Of a DNA stretch of 64,000 nucleotides, positions 1 to 8,484 are shown piece by piece. Made by a program: the position numbers and the translations under genes. The notes under the pieces were generated by a model that saw nothing but the letters and a program-made list of their open reading frames with translations, was not told the DNA's origin and ran no database searches. Position 1 is the stretch's first letter. Every line of letters starts with the position of its first letter. The DNA is taken from contig CAZGJN010000007.1 in NCBI GenBank assembly GCA_964526645.1, forward strand, positions 1-64,000. The letters run 5' to 3'. The stretch is from JADJNW01 sp964526645 (lineage in GTDB: Bacteria > Bacteroidota > Bacteroidia > Chitinophagales > Saprospiraceae).

Positions 1-1874
1 AAGCGGCGATTGAGACCTACAATTTGATGTCGGAAAAATGGTTTATCCACGCCACACCGACGCTGTTTAATGCGGGTACGCCGAAGCCGCAGATGTCGAG
101 TTGTTTTTTGTTGAGCATGACGGAGGATTCGATTGAAGGCATTTTTGAGACCTTGAAGCGTTGTGCGTTGATTTCGCAGAGTGCCGGTGGGATTGGCTTG
201 AGCATTCATAACATCCGGGCGACAGGCAGTTACATCAAAGGCACGGGCGGCACCTCGAACGGCATTATTCCGATGCTGAAAGTATTTAATGATACGGCGC
301 GTTATGTGGACCAAGGCGGTGGCAAGCGCAAGGGTGCGTTTGCGGTGTATCTCGAACCATGGCATGCCGATGTGTTTGACTTTTTGGAATTGAAGAAAAA
401 TCATGGCAAGGAAGAACTGCGAGCGCGGGATTTGTTTTATGCCATGTGGATTCCTGACTTGTTCATGGAGCGGGTGAAGGCGGACGCCGAGTGGTCGCTG
501 TTTGATCCAAATGAAGCGCCGGGCTTGTTCGATGTGTATGGTGGCGAATTTGAAGCCTTGTACCATAAGTACGAGCAGGAAGGTCGTGCGCGCAAAAAAG
601 TGAAAGCGCAGGACTTGTGGTTTGCCATTTTGGAATCGCAGATTGAAACGGGCACACCTTACATATTATATAAAGATGCCGCGAATAAAAAGTCGAATCA
701 GAAGAACTTAGGTACGATTCGCTCGAGTAATTTGTGCACCGAAATCATGGAATACACCTCGCCGGATGAAGTGGCGGTTTGTAATCTCGCATCACTTTCT
801 TTACCAAAATTTGTAAAAGAAGACCGCACGTTTGATTTTGATAAACTGGTGGAAGTGACGCGGGTGGTGACGCGCAATTTGAATCGGATTATTGATGTAA
901 ATTATTATCCGGTAGAGCAGGCGCGCAATTCCAATATGCGGCACCGCCCGATTGGCATTGGTGTGCAGGGTTTGGCAGATGCGTTTATTCTGATGCGTTT
1001 TCCATTTGACAGTGCGGAGGCAAAGCAATTAAATAAAGAAATTTTTGAAACGATTTATTTTGGCGCGTTGACGGAAAGTAATGCTTTGGCGGAAAAGCTG
1101 GGCGCGTATTCCAGCTTTGAAGGTTCGCCGGCGAGTAAGGGCGAATTGCAATTTGATATGTGGGGCGTAACGCCGAGTAAACGCTGGGATTGGGCAGGTT
1201 TGAAAAAAAGAATTCAGGAAGTGGGTTTGCGTAATAGTTTGCTGCTCGCGCCGATGCCAACGGCTTCTACCTCGCAGATTTTGGGGAATAATGAATGTTT
1301 TGAACCTTATACCTCGAATATTTACAGCCGTCGCACACTTTCCGGCGAGTATATCATTGTCAATAAGCATTTACTAAATGATTTGATTGGCTACGGCTTG
1401 TGGAATGAAGATATGAAGCATAAACTAATGGCGTCGAATGGTTCCATTCAGCACATTGATGAAATTCCGCAGGAATTAAAAGATTTGTATAAAACCGTGT
1501 GGGAATTGAGTCAGAAAGTGATCATTGATATGGCGGCGGATCGCGGGGCATTCATCTGCCAAAGTCAGAGCATGAATTTATTTGTAGAAAATGCCAATTT
1601 TGGTAAGCTCTCTTCAATGCACTTTTACGCTTGGCAAAAGGGTTTGAAAACAGGAATGTATTATTTGCGTAGCAAAGCCGCGGTGGACCCGATTAAATTT
1701 ACGGTGAGTGCGGAAGCGCAGCAGGAAGCGAAAGCAAAAGTCAACACAAAAATTCCGGCAGTTGCTACTATACAAAACGAAAAACCAGCGCCCATTACAC
1801 CCATCGAGCCGGAGATGATGGAAGGCAAGGCTTGCAGCCTGGATGACCCGGATTGCATGATGTGCCAGGGGTAA
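1..1874 (+). CDS. nrdA: Ribonucleoside-diphosphate reductase large subunit, 5'-truncated by the window edge
   Basis: Large (alpha) subunit of class I ribonucleotide reductase, which reduces ribonucleoside diphosphates to deoxy forms in the cytoplasm together with a radical-carrying beta subunit that is not in this window. The open frame is continuous from base 3, so the gene starts before the window; the TTG/ATG at 24-29 is internal, because the residues before it (AAIETYNL) continue the family's conserved sequence. Visible motifs are PQMSSC with the first redox Cys, NLCTE with the thiyl-radical Cys codon at 735-737, PTASTSQI, the tandem Tyr of the radical-transfer path in GMYYLRS, and a C-terminal CMMC pair that re-reduces the active site. 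The last ~50 residues before that pair are a flexible, Pro- and Lys-rich linker. A terminator hairpin follows at 2002-2036. Family assignment is certain; subclass is less so. Confidence 0.96.
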   Translation, partial: AAIETYNLMSEKWFIHATPTLFNAGTPKPQMSSCFLLSMTEDSIEGIFETLKRCALISQSAGGIGLSIHNIRATGSYIKGTGGTSNGIIPMLKVFNDTARYVDQGGGKRKGAFAVYLEPWHADVFDFLELKKNHGKEELRARDLFYAMWIPDLFMERVKADAEWSLFDPNEAPGLFDVYGGEFEALYHKYEQEGRARKKVKAQDLWFAILESQIETGTPYILYKDAANKKSNQKNLGTIRSSNLCTEIMEYTSPDEVAVCNLASLSLPKFVKEDRTFDFDKLVEVTRVVTRNLNRIIDVNYYPVEQARNSNMRHRPIGIGVQGLADAFILMRFPFDSAEAKQLNKEIFETIYFGALTESNALAEKLGAYSSFEGSPASKGELQFDMWGVTPSKRWDWAGLKKRIQEVGLRNSLLLAPMPTASTSQILGNNECFEPYTSNIYSRRTLSGEYIIVNKHLLNDLIGYGLWNEDMKHKLMASNGSIQHIDEIPQELKDLYKTVWELSQKVIIDMAADRGAFICQSQSMNLFVENANFGKLSSMHFYAWQKGLKTGMYYLRSKAAVDPIKFTVSAEAQQEAKAKVNTKIPAVATIQNEKPAPITPIEPEMMEGKACSLDDPDCMMCQG

Positions 1875-2250
1875 GCAGGATAATGGGGTCTTGACGCTTG
1901 TCTATGCTGCACTTTTGAAGTGGATTGTCTGGCATCTCGTATCTGAAAATCTGATATCTTTTTATTGTGCTGCTTATTTTTTTACTTACTGGTACTATCT
2001 GACGGCGGGTTGCTGTGAGCAGCCTGCCGTTTTTTACTTTTTCTTTCTCATTTTCACCGTATCTTTGTTACAATAAACCTTTTACTCATGCGTTATTGTC
2101 GCAAAAGTTTTACTTTAAATATTCAAACAAATTGATTTCGTCCTGCTTTTGGAGGCTTACCCCCACTTTAGCACCCCTTCTGGCTCGCTGGTCATTCAGG
2201 ATGAACAACCAAAGATCAGTCTTCTATGAGAAAAGAAAAACGCGATTGGG
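1875..2250. other. Intergenic region, nrdA to DUF6089/TSP3 gene
   Basis: This 376-base stretch holds the nrdA terminator and, at 2060-2067, a TATCTTTG box matching the Bacteroidota -7 consensus TAnnTTTG, although no good -33 TTTG was seen at the usual distance. If used, it would give the downstream gene a leader of about 175 bases. The short open frames here have no protein-like composition and were not called. Confidence 0.4.
2002..2036 (+). terminator. Rho-independent terminator of nrdA
   Basis: Arms ACGGCGGGTTGCT (2002-2014) and AGCAGCCTGCCGT (2018-2030) pair over 13 positions with two G-U wobbles around a GTG loop and run into a T6 tract. It lies about 130 bases after the nrdA stop codon. 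Confidence 0.75.
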
Positions 2251-3462
2251 ATGAGAATACTGTACTATACACTATTACTAACAACACTGACTTTACCTCT
2301 GGGGGTGCTTGCCCAGCATAAGTGGGAGACTGCTTTATTTATTGGCGGAGCGAATTACCAAGGGGATATCGTCCCTACCCTATATCCTTATCCCAAAGAA
2401 ACCAATCTGGCAGCAGGGCTGATTGGACGCTATTTGTTGCACAAGGAATGGGCATTGCGTATGGGGCTCACCTATGCGCAACTCAGTGGTACAGACCAAA
2501 ATTTTATAGACGAAGACTTTAAGAAGGAGCGGCAATTTAGTTTTCAATCTAATATTTTTGAAAGTACTGTTTTGTTGGAATGGGAGCCATTTGCCAACAG
2601 GCGTTATCCTGCATTTAATCAGTTTAATGGCTTGATTTCTCCCTATGTTTTTGTGGGGGGCGGAGTCGTACTTTCCAATCCTACAACCGTTTTTGCCTTG
2701 TATCAAAATGGGGAAGCACCGATTGAAATTCAGCAAGATAAAGCGGTAAAAAATCCTGCCACTCACTTCAGCATCCCAATGGGAGGCGGTATTAAATTCG
2801 ACCTGAGTAAACGGCTGGCGCTCAGCCTGGAAGCTGGCACACGTTATGCTTTTACAGATTATATTGACGGCATCAGCAAGGCAGCCAACCCTGATAAAGG
2901 CGATTGGTACGTGTTTGGCGGTTTGAGCCTGAACATTCGGTTTTATGCAAAAGACTCCGATGCAGATGGTATCCCGGATAAGGAGGATCGCTGCCCCAAA
3001 TTGCCAGGGCATATCACAGCTAAAGGCTGCCCCGACCAGGATGGCGATGGGGTGGAGGACTTAGAGGACTTGTGTCCCGCTGAAATGGGTATTAAAATTT
3101 TAGGTGGTTGCCCGGACACTGACAACGATGGCATCCCTGATAAAGACGATGTTTGCCCTCAAAGCCCTGGACCAGAAAACACAGGCGGCTGCCCCGATTT
3201 TGACTCCGATAACATAGCTGATAAAGATGACCAGTGCCCCAAGCTCGCCGGGGATTCTTACAAATGTGGTTGCCCCTTGATGGATACCGATGGCGATGGC
3301 ATCATTGATGAAAAACCTTTTTGCCAGGAGCCTTTTGAGTTGGTTCTTTTGAAAGAGATAGCGCCCTACATTTCTGCAGCGTCTCAGGTGGTCAGGATGC
3401 AATATCAATTGAGGATATTGCCTATGAGGCCACTGTGGCAGCAGCCCAAGCAGGAAAAATAA
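2251..3462 (+). CDS. DUF6089-type beta-barrel protein with thrombospondin type 3 repeats
   Basis: Probable outer-membrane protein. Residues 1-21 form a Sec signal peptide ending VLAQ. Residues ~22-230 resemble the DUF6089 barrel and are clearly paralogous to the genes at 3569 and 18530: all share an N-terminal GxFxGxxxYQGD-like strand and an FTDYxDGxS motif near the end of the barrel. Residues ~234-370 carry five Asp-rich calcium-binding TSP3 repeats (DSDADGIPDKEDRCP, DTDNDGIPDKDDVCP and similar). In related proteins such repeats often connect to a peptidoglycan-binding OmpA domain, but none follows here. The last ~25 residues are Gln/Arg-rich and look out of frame, while another frame reads a plausible Ala/Glu-rich tail to ~3501; a frameshift near 3370-3400 is possible. 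Function is unknown; a surface or envelope role is inferred. Confidence 0.75.
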   Translation: MRILYYTLLLTTLTLPLGVLAQHKWETALFIGGANYQGDIVPTLYPYPKETNLAAGLIGRYLLHKEWALRMGLTYAQLSGTDQNFIDEDFKKERQFSFQSNIFESTVLLEWEPFANRRYPAFNQFNGLISPYVFVGGGVVLSNPTTVFALYQNGEAPIEIQQDKAVKNPATHFSIPMGGGIKFDLSKRLALSLEAGTRYAFTDYIDGISKAANPDKGDWYVFGGLSLNIRFYAKDSDADGIPDKEDRCPKLPGHITAKGCPDQDGDGVEDLEDLCPAEMGIKILGGCPDTDNDGIPDKDDVCPQSPGPENTGGCPDFDSDNIADKDDQCPKLAGDSYKCGCPLMDTDGDGIIDEKPFCQEPFELVLLKEIAPYISAASQVVRMQYQLRILPMRPLWQQPKQEK

Positions 3463-3517
3463 TTGTTAAGATTTTCGCTTTATTTGACTATAATTTCTAA
3501 TGTAAAAAAGTTTTATA

Positions 3518-3525
3518 TATTTTTG
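3518..3525 (+). promoter_or_regulatory. Putative -7 promoter box for the DUF6089 gene at 3569
   Basis: TATTTTTG fits the Bacteroidota -7 consensus TAnnTTTG and would place the transcript start about 37 bases before the ATG at 3569. No -33 TTTG at the expected 19-21 base spacing was found. Confidence 0.35.
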
Positions 3526-3568
3526 CATTTGCAACTACTATTTTCCCGAAAACTGAAAAGCTTCTTGG

Positions 3569-4261
3569 ATGAAAAAACTATACACGCTTCTACTACTTAT
3601 CTTCATGGCGGGCGCGCTCAACGCACAGGGTGGCGAATGGGAAGTCGGTCCATTTTTAGGCTGGGCGGTCTATCAAGGCGATATGATTGCAAAAACAGTT
3701 GACTTGAAAGAAGCCAATGTTGCTTTTGGATTTACAGGGCGCTATCGCTACTATTACACCCTCAATTTTAGAGGAAGTTTGCTGTTAGGACAGCTCACTG
3801 GTGCAGATGCCAACTATCCCGACAACTATGATCGGACGAAGCGGAATTTCAAATTTGAAACAAGCATCGTAGAAATCTCTTTTATGGCAGAGTATGAACC
3901 CTTAGGAAAACTGCGAGAACTCAAGGGCGGAAAAAGCAGACTGCTCGTATCGCCTTATCTTCTTGGCGGTTTGGGGTTTACTTTTGCTAATCCAAAACCA
4001 AAATTCCCTGCCCTGGGCAATCCGGGCAGTTTAACACCTGTTTTGCAAGACGTAAGAGCCGGTTATTCCAATGTGCACTTGGCGATACCCATTGGCGCGG
4101 GCATTCGGTACGATGTTAATAGAAAATGGATGATCGGGGCTGAAATTGCAGCGCGGTATGCTTTTACGGACTATCTGGACGGTATCAGCAAATCGGGCAA
4201 TCCGGACGCCAATGATTGGTATTGGTTTTATGGCTTGACTGCCATGTACAAAGTTAGATAA
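3569..4261 (+). CDS. DUF6089 family outer-membrane beta-barrel protein
   Basis: A 230-residue protein with a clear signal peptide (cleavage after ALNAQ, residue ~20) followed by alternating hydrophobic/polar strands typical of a small outer-membrane barrel. It shares the EVGPFLGWAVYQGD N-terminal strand, internal GRYRYYYTLNFRGSLLLGQ segment and FTDYLDGISKSGNPDANDW motif with the gene at 2251, and is likely its tandem duplicate without the TSP3 repeats. DUF6089 proteins are widespread in Bacteroidota and have no assigned biochemical function that I can state. It ends 8 bases inside the convergent Sir2 gene. Family call is strong, function unknown. Confidence 0.8.
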   Translation: MKKLYTLLLLIFMAGALNAQGGEWEVGPFLGWAVYQGDMIAKTVDLKEANVAFGFTGRYRYYYTLNFRGSLLLGQLTGADANYPDNYDRTKRNFKFETSIVEISFMAEYEPLGKLRELKGGKSRLLVSPYLLGGLGFTFANPKPKFPALGNPGSLTPVLQDVRAGYSNVHLAIPIGAGIRYDVNRKWMIGAEIAARYAFTDYLDGISKSGNPDANDWYWFYGLTAMYKVR

Positions 4262-4934
4262 GCATCAGTTCATCTATCACCTTTCTTACGCCTGTAGTCG
4301 CTTTTTCTGGTATGACGCTCAGATTACCCCTCGAACGCAAACCAGGCTTGGGATCAATGTAGTAAATCATTGTTTTACTGTGCGCAAAATCCAGCAAGCC
4401 TGCTGCTGGATATACCTGCAAGGAAGTACCGATGACGATAAGAATGTCTGCTGATGCTACTTTTATTGCTGCGGATTCTATCATGGGTACCGCCTCCCCA
4501 AACCAGACGATGTGCGGGCGCAGTTGGCTTCCGCGTTCGCAAGTGTCACCCAATTCAATATCTTTTTTCCATTCATACACCAAACGTTCATCAGCAGTGC
4601 TTCTGGCTTTAAAAAGTTCCCCATGCAAATGCAAAACCTGTTTGCTGCCTGCTCTTTCGTGTAGGTCATCCACATTTTGTGTAATCACCTCCACTTCAAA
4701 TCGCGACTCCAGTTCTACCAGGGCATGATGCGCTGCGTTGGGCGTCACTTCGTGTAGCTGCCGTCTTCGCTGGTTATAAAACTCAAGCACCAAGGCAGGA
4801 TTTTTGTGCCAACCGTCAATCGAAGCAACTTCCATGATATCGTGGTTTTCCCACAGCCCGCCTGCATCCCTGAAGGTTTTGATTCCACTTTCTGCGCTGA
4901 TCCCTGCACCGGTAAGCACCGCTACTTTTTTCAT
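4254..4934 (-). CDS. Sir2 family NAD-dependent protein deacylase, zinc-ligand-poor
   Basis: Cytoplasmic sirtuin that removes acyl groups from lysines using NAD+, giving nicotinamide and O-acyl-ADP-ribose. The NAD-binding motifs GAGISAESGIKTFRDAGG (residues 9-26) and QNVDDLHERAGS (86-97), the catalytic His104 in HLHGEL, and GTSLQVYPAAGL are all present. Tyr53 and Arg56 (YNQR) match the Y-x-x-R pair of class III sirtuins such as CobB/SIRT5, so succinyl- or malonyl-lysine may be a substrate. The zinc-binding loop that normally carries four Cys has only one Cys (in DTCERGSQ), so the structural zinc is probably absent. The 226-residue length is normal for the small bacterial type. Convergent overlap with the preceding gene is 8 bases. 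Confidence 0.9.
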   Translation of the reverse strand: MKKVAVLTGAGISAESGIKTFRDAGGLWENHDIMEVASIDGWHKNPALVLEFYNQRRRQLHEVTPNAAHHALVELESRFEVEVITQNVDDLHERAGSKQVLHLHGELFKARSTADERLVYEWKKDIELGDTCERGSQLRPHIVWFGEAVPMIESAAIKVASADILIVIGTSLQVYPAAGLLDFAHSKTMIYYIDPKPGLRSRGNLSVIPEKATTGVRKVIDELMLI

Positions 4935-5293
4935 TGGTTTACGCTATTTTTAGTAAAAAACCGCTACTGATTTAAAACTGCATGCTGTAGCTTAGGCACC
5001 TTTCTAAGGCGAACACAGGCTTTGATAAACGCAAAGTACATTTTGATGGACTTAGAAAAATAGACCTTTATCGTTTGAGATGGGTTCTAAAATTTCGATT
5101 GCGCCGCTCAATATCGGGTACTCTTACCTTTGAAATCAGCTGTTTGCAATAGCGCAGCGAGGAAAATAAGTCTGGGTTGTTATTTGCAAAAATAACAACC
5201 CAAAAATCACTCGTTCTCCTGTGCTCTTTTATGCTTTTCTAAGAGCATACATTCCTTAGCACTACCGATTGTTTTAATACAATCAGGATAGGA
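4935..5293. other. Intergenic region with a perfect hairpin
   Basis: This 359-base gap lies between sir2 and the OmpA-like gene, both on the minus strand. Apart from the inverted repeat at 5173-5202 nothing protein-like was found. It must contain the sir2 promoter if that gene is transcribed separately. Confidence 0.5.
5173..5202. repeat. Perfect 13-bp inverted repeat with GCAA loop
   Basis: TGGGTTGTTATTT (5173-5185) and AAATAACAACCCA (5190-5202) pair perfectly around a GCAA tetraloop. It is ~90 bases downstream of the stop codon of the minus-strand OmpA gene, so it may act as its terminator or a 3'-end stabiliser, although no T tract follows on that strand. Confidence 0.6.
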
Positions 5294-6796
5294 TTAATAA
5301 CCATCTTTCTTTGTAGCGTTAGCACCAGCAGGAGGATCCATTTCTACGTCATCCGGCAGTGCTACTCTAAATTCGACCCGACGATTCATATAGCTATTGC
5401 CACTGGGTACCAGCAGGTCTTTTTCTCCTTTCCATTGCAATACCAACCTACCTCTTCCGATGGCATGGTTTTCCACTAAATGATCAATAACAGCTTGCGC
5501 CCGCTGGAAAGAAATTTTGTCATTATAATCCTCCGAAGCGGTGCTGTCGGCATAGCCAGTCACCACAATCCGCATGTTAGTGTTGCTTTTCAGCATTCTG
5601 GCAATTCCGGCAAGGGTACCATAATCGGCGTATTTAATGGAATAACTATCAGAACCAAAGTGAATCATTGGCAAGAACCAATCCGCCACCGCATTGGCGG
5701 ATTCTGTAAGCTTGTAACCCTGTAGCATCTCATCTACGATTTCGCGCACCCGCTCCTCTGATACACCACCTGTTTTGGTAGGGTCAGGATTTTCAATAAT
5801 CCCCTGCGGATTTACCCTTTCTCCGGCGCGAGGCGGGTTGTAAGGTTCCTTATCTTTAAAGTCTGCAACGCCATCGCGGTCGCTATCGAGCGTGCGCCCC
5901 TTGGTATCCACCGGTGCATCAGAAGGCGTATCGGGCTCTTGGTCAATGGCATCAATGACCCCATCGCCATCAGAGTCCTTTAGCGCTGTATCGGTGCGCT
6001 TTTTGACATCAGAAATATCTTTTAGTACCAAATCCAAGGGATTGACCCAGTAGAGGGGTTCCGAGTTTTTGCTGCTGCCAATGTTGAAATTGAGGCGTAC
6101 ACTGGCGTACTGAATAATATCGCCGAAAGGCGTACGGACACCCGCTTCTTTTTCTACCCCATCAACAAGATCCGCGCGTCTGCCCAGCAGAGTACCCACC
6201 TGGTGCTCTAAACCAACGTTAAAGCGCTTACCCAATCGGAAGGCGATCCCAGCCATAAAAAGGATATGAGGGGCAATTTCCCGATCAATCGAAACTGTAT
6301 CAGGGACGCGCTGAGGGTCTATATCATTCTCCAATAGCCCATCTACGGTGTAGTAATTGGCGCCAACGCCCGCTCCCGCGTAGATGTTGATCGTTCGTAC
6401 GGGCTTATTCCAACGCAAGCTATTTAAATTGGCGATACCAAAAACATTCGCCGAAAGCCATTGGTTTTCAAATTGCCGGAGTGGATCCATGCTTATGCCT
6501 TCAAATTTGCCATAGATTGCTTCGCCGCGCAGAGAAAAGACATAATCCAGTGCCTTTCGGAGGTGCAAACCAGCCCCATAGCCCGTGTTGGTAGGCACAT
6601 CGCCTGTAGAAAATAAATAGCCCCCGTGTGCCCCGATTTCCCACATATTACTTGGCGTGGATTTGGAGTTGGCGGTAGGTGCGGTTTTCTTCGGTTCTTG
6701 CTTTTTCGTCGTTTTTTTGTCGTTTTGCGCCCAAGCCATCGCAGTGAGCATTAAAAGAAAAGCAAGAAAAATAGTACGTTTCATTGTCATAGTCAT
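5294..6796 (-). CDS. OmpA family protein with TSP3-like linker
   Basis: Envelope protein anchoring the outer membrane to peptidoglycan. I chose the ATG at 6796 (MTMTMKRTIF); the frame extends to a TTG at 6811, and ATGs at 6790 and 6784 are also possible. Order: signal peptide ending AWAQ, Lys/Pro-rich linker, barrel-like region (~50-260), two Asp-rich calcium-binding TSP3-type repeats (DSDGDGVIDAIDQEPD and DSDRDGVADFKDKEPYN, ~275-330), then a C-terminal OmpA domain (~385-490) with TGYADSTASEDYN, SFQRAQAVIDHLV and NRRVEFRV, which hold the usual Asp and Arg that bind diaminopimelate. It is transcribed alone. A hairpin at 5173-5202 lies downstream. Confident for family, not for a specific role. 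Confidence 0.88.
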   Translation of the reverse strand: MTMTMKRTIFLAFLLMLTAMAWAQNDKKTTKKQEPKKTAPTANSKSTPSNMWEIGAHGGYLFSTGDVPTNTGYGAGLHLRKALDYVFSLRGEAIYGKFEGISMDPLRQFENQWLSANVFGIANLNSLRWNKPVRTINIYAGAGVGANYYTVDGLLENDIDPQRVPDTVSIDREIAPHILFMAGIAFRLGKRFNVGLEHQVGTLLGRRADLVDGVEKEAGVRTPFGDIIQYASVRLNFNIGSSKNSEPLYWVNPLDLVLKDISDVKKRTDTALKDSDGDGVIDAIDQEPDTPSDAPVDTKGRTLDSDRDGVADFKDKEPYNPPRAGERVNPQGIIENPDPTKTGGVSEERVREIVDEMLQGYKLTESANAVADWFLPMIHFGSDSYSIKYADYGTLAGIARMLKSNTNMRIVVTGYADSTASEDYNDKISFQRAQAVIDHLVENHAIGRGRLVLQWKGEKDLLVPSGNSYMNRRVEFRVALPDDVEMDPPAGANATKKDGY

Positions 6797-7188
6797 AGGG
6801 ATTAATTCCAATAATAAAAATTAGGGGTATTGTTATGATTAAACAATATCATCATTTTAGATCAAGATTTTGTGGGTTTCTACAGATTTGTTAAGAACGA
6901 ATGATCGCTGCCCGATATTTTTCAGCATTTTATTAGGGAAGCGTGTTTGTTGTAGGTTTGTTTTACTATTAGGTGTTTAGATATTTAAAGCAGATAGCCT
7001 GGTTGCAAAAATACCTTTTATTTCCACTTGTTACAATAATTTTGAAATCTTCTCATTTTTTTTAACGCAAAAATTGAAAAAAGTTTCCCATTCTCTCTTT
7101 TTTTTCAAAAAAAATAATTCAACTACGGCTTTGCCTTTGCATTCTGTACCTTTGCAGAACAAATTATACTCAAAACAAAGAAAAACCG
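6797..7188. other. AT-rich divergent intergenic region
   Basis: 392 bases between divergently transcribed OmpA and formimidoylglutamase-like genes. It is strongly AT-rich with T runs at 7055-7110 and must hold both promoters; a -7 box for the plus-strand gene is at 7147-7154. No protein-like frame was found. Confidence 0.5.
7147..7154 (+). promoter_or_regulatory. Putative -7 promoter box for the arginase-family gene
   Basis: TACCTTTG matches TAnnTTTG and would start transcription ~28 bases before the ATG at 7189. TTTG elements at 7130 and 7136 are closer than the usual -33 spacing. Confidence 0.4.
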
Positions 7189-8292
7189 ATGCTGGAAAAT
7201 TGGCTGGCACCTGTGGCCATTGAAAAAATAATGCCCGAACCGCCACGAAGTATGACAATTGGCGAGCAGCTTACGATTTATACCGGCACGATACCCGCGC
7301 TCCAGGATGTTAAAATTGCGCTGATAGGCGTAGGCGAAGTGGCTGCCAATGCAGTGCGCAGGGCCTTGTATCAAATGAGTTTTTCTTTTGCAGGGCTTAA
7401 AATAGCCGACCTGGGCAATGTGCGTAAAGCGGAAATCCCCTTTATGATTCCGCTGCTAAAAGAATTGTTAGAGAGCCAGATTTTGCCAGTGATAATTGGT
7501 TCGGAGGCTTCGTTTTCCTTAGCCCAGTACAAAGCTTTTCAGAGTCTTCAATCGCACATCAGTTATGTTACAGTAGATGAACGCGCTCATTTCAGTGAGG
7601 TCAATCGAGCGGATGAATCCCTCTACCTCAACGAGGTGCTTTTTAATACGCGTGCACGCTTGTATCACTTCGGAGTGGTGGGCATTCAGGCGCATTTTAC
7701 GCCGACGAGCATTTTTTCATTTTTAGATAAAAATTTGTTCGATTCGATCCGACTTGGCAGCGCTCGCGCCGATATGCAGGAAATAGAACCGATCATTCGG
7801 GATGCAGATTTGCTGAGTTTTCACTTGGATGCCATCAGACAAACAGATGCCCCGGCACAGAAAAATCCTACGCCCAGCGGTTTTTTTCTGGAAGAGGCTT
7901 GCCAGATTTGCCGCTACGCAGGTATGAGCGACAAACTCAGGTCTTTCGGTATTTTTGGATTTCAGCAACAATTGGATCAACAACAGCAAACAAGCCAGGC
8001 GCTTGCGCAAATGATCTGGTATTTCCTGGATGGTTTTTACAACCGAAAAAATGATTTTCCGACCTCAACCGATGAATTGACGGAATATATCGTGGATTTC
8101 AAGGGGCTCGATTATCAATTGGTATTCTGGAAAAGCCAGAAAAGCGGGCGCTGGTGGATGCAAGTGCCCGTAAAAATTAGCAAAAAATACCAAAGGCACA
8201 AGCTTATTCCCTGTTCTTATAACGACTATAAGCTTGCCTGTCAGGATGAATTACCCGACCGGCTGCTGAATGCCTATCGGCGATTCTTGTGA
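7189..8292 (+). CDS. Formimidoylglutamase-like protein, arginase (ureohydrolase) family
   Basis: Resembles the Bacteroidota branch of the arginase/agmatinase/formimidoylglutamase family, which hydrolyses formimidoyl-glutamate in histidine breakdown; hutI two genes downstream supports that pathway. The ureohydrolase layout is recognisable: PVIIGSEASFS stands at the usual GGGHE site, VDERAHF at the DAHxD site, and SFHLDAIRQTDAP at the SxDxDxxDP site. Only some of the manganese ligands are kept: the His of GGGHE is absent and the third motif keeps its first and last Asp only. The C-terminal part (EEACQICRYAGMSDKL, QMIWYFLDGFYNRK, WWMQVP) is typical of this branch. Either metal binding is unusual or the protein has another role. 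At 367 residues it is somewhat longer than classical arginases. Confidence 0.72.
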   Translation: MLENWLAPVAIEKIMPEPPRSMTIGEQLTIYTGTIPALQDVKIALIGVGEVAANAVRRALYQMSFSFAGLKIADLGNVRKAEIPFMIPLLKELLESQILPVIIGSEASFSLAQYKAFQSLQSHISYVTVDERAHFSEVNRADESLYLNEVLFNTRARLYHFGVVGIQAHFTPTSIFSFLDKNLFDSIRLGSARADMQEIEPIIRDADLLSFHLDAIRQTDAPAQKNPTPSGFFLEEACQICRYAGMSDKLRSFGIFGFQQQLDQQQQTSQALAQMIWYFLDGFYNRKNDFPTSTDELTEYIVDFKGLDYQLVFWKSQKSGRWWMQVPVKISKKYQRHKLIPCSYNDYKLACQDELPDRLLNAYRRFL

Positions 8293-8484
8293 GGCGGGCT
8301 ATCCGGCGATCCTGCTTTGCTCCGTGTCCTTTCCATTCCCTCAAAGAACACCCCCATACCGTCATTTGTCTTTTTTCCATATCTCTTTTTTACTTAAATT
8401 GCGTTACAGAAAAGAGAGGCATTTGATTCCTGGTTTGGGAAATCAAGTGCTGTTTTTTTATCAACAAATTATAATCCCTTGAAC

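Noticed and set aside
1029..1370. 113-codon minus-strand frame inside nrdA
   Set aside because: It lies antisense to a well-conserved region of nrdA, has odd His/Arg/Thr-rich composition and no recognisable start signal, so it is a shadow frame.
1891..2254. Two short plus-strand frames between nrdA and the next gene
   Set aside because: They run through the terminator hairpin, have no signal peptide or protein-like pattern, and overlap each other in different frames.
5174..5201. 5174-5201 hairpin as a riboswitch
   Set aside because: It is a simple perfect stem with a GNRA-type loop and no conserved riboswitch core; a terminator or 3' stabiliser is simpler.
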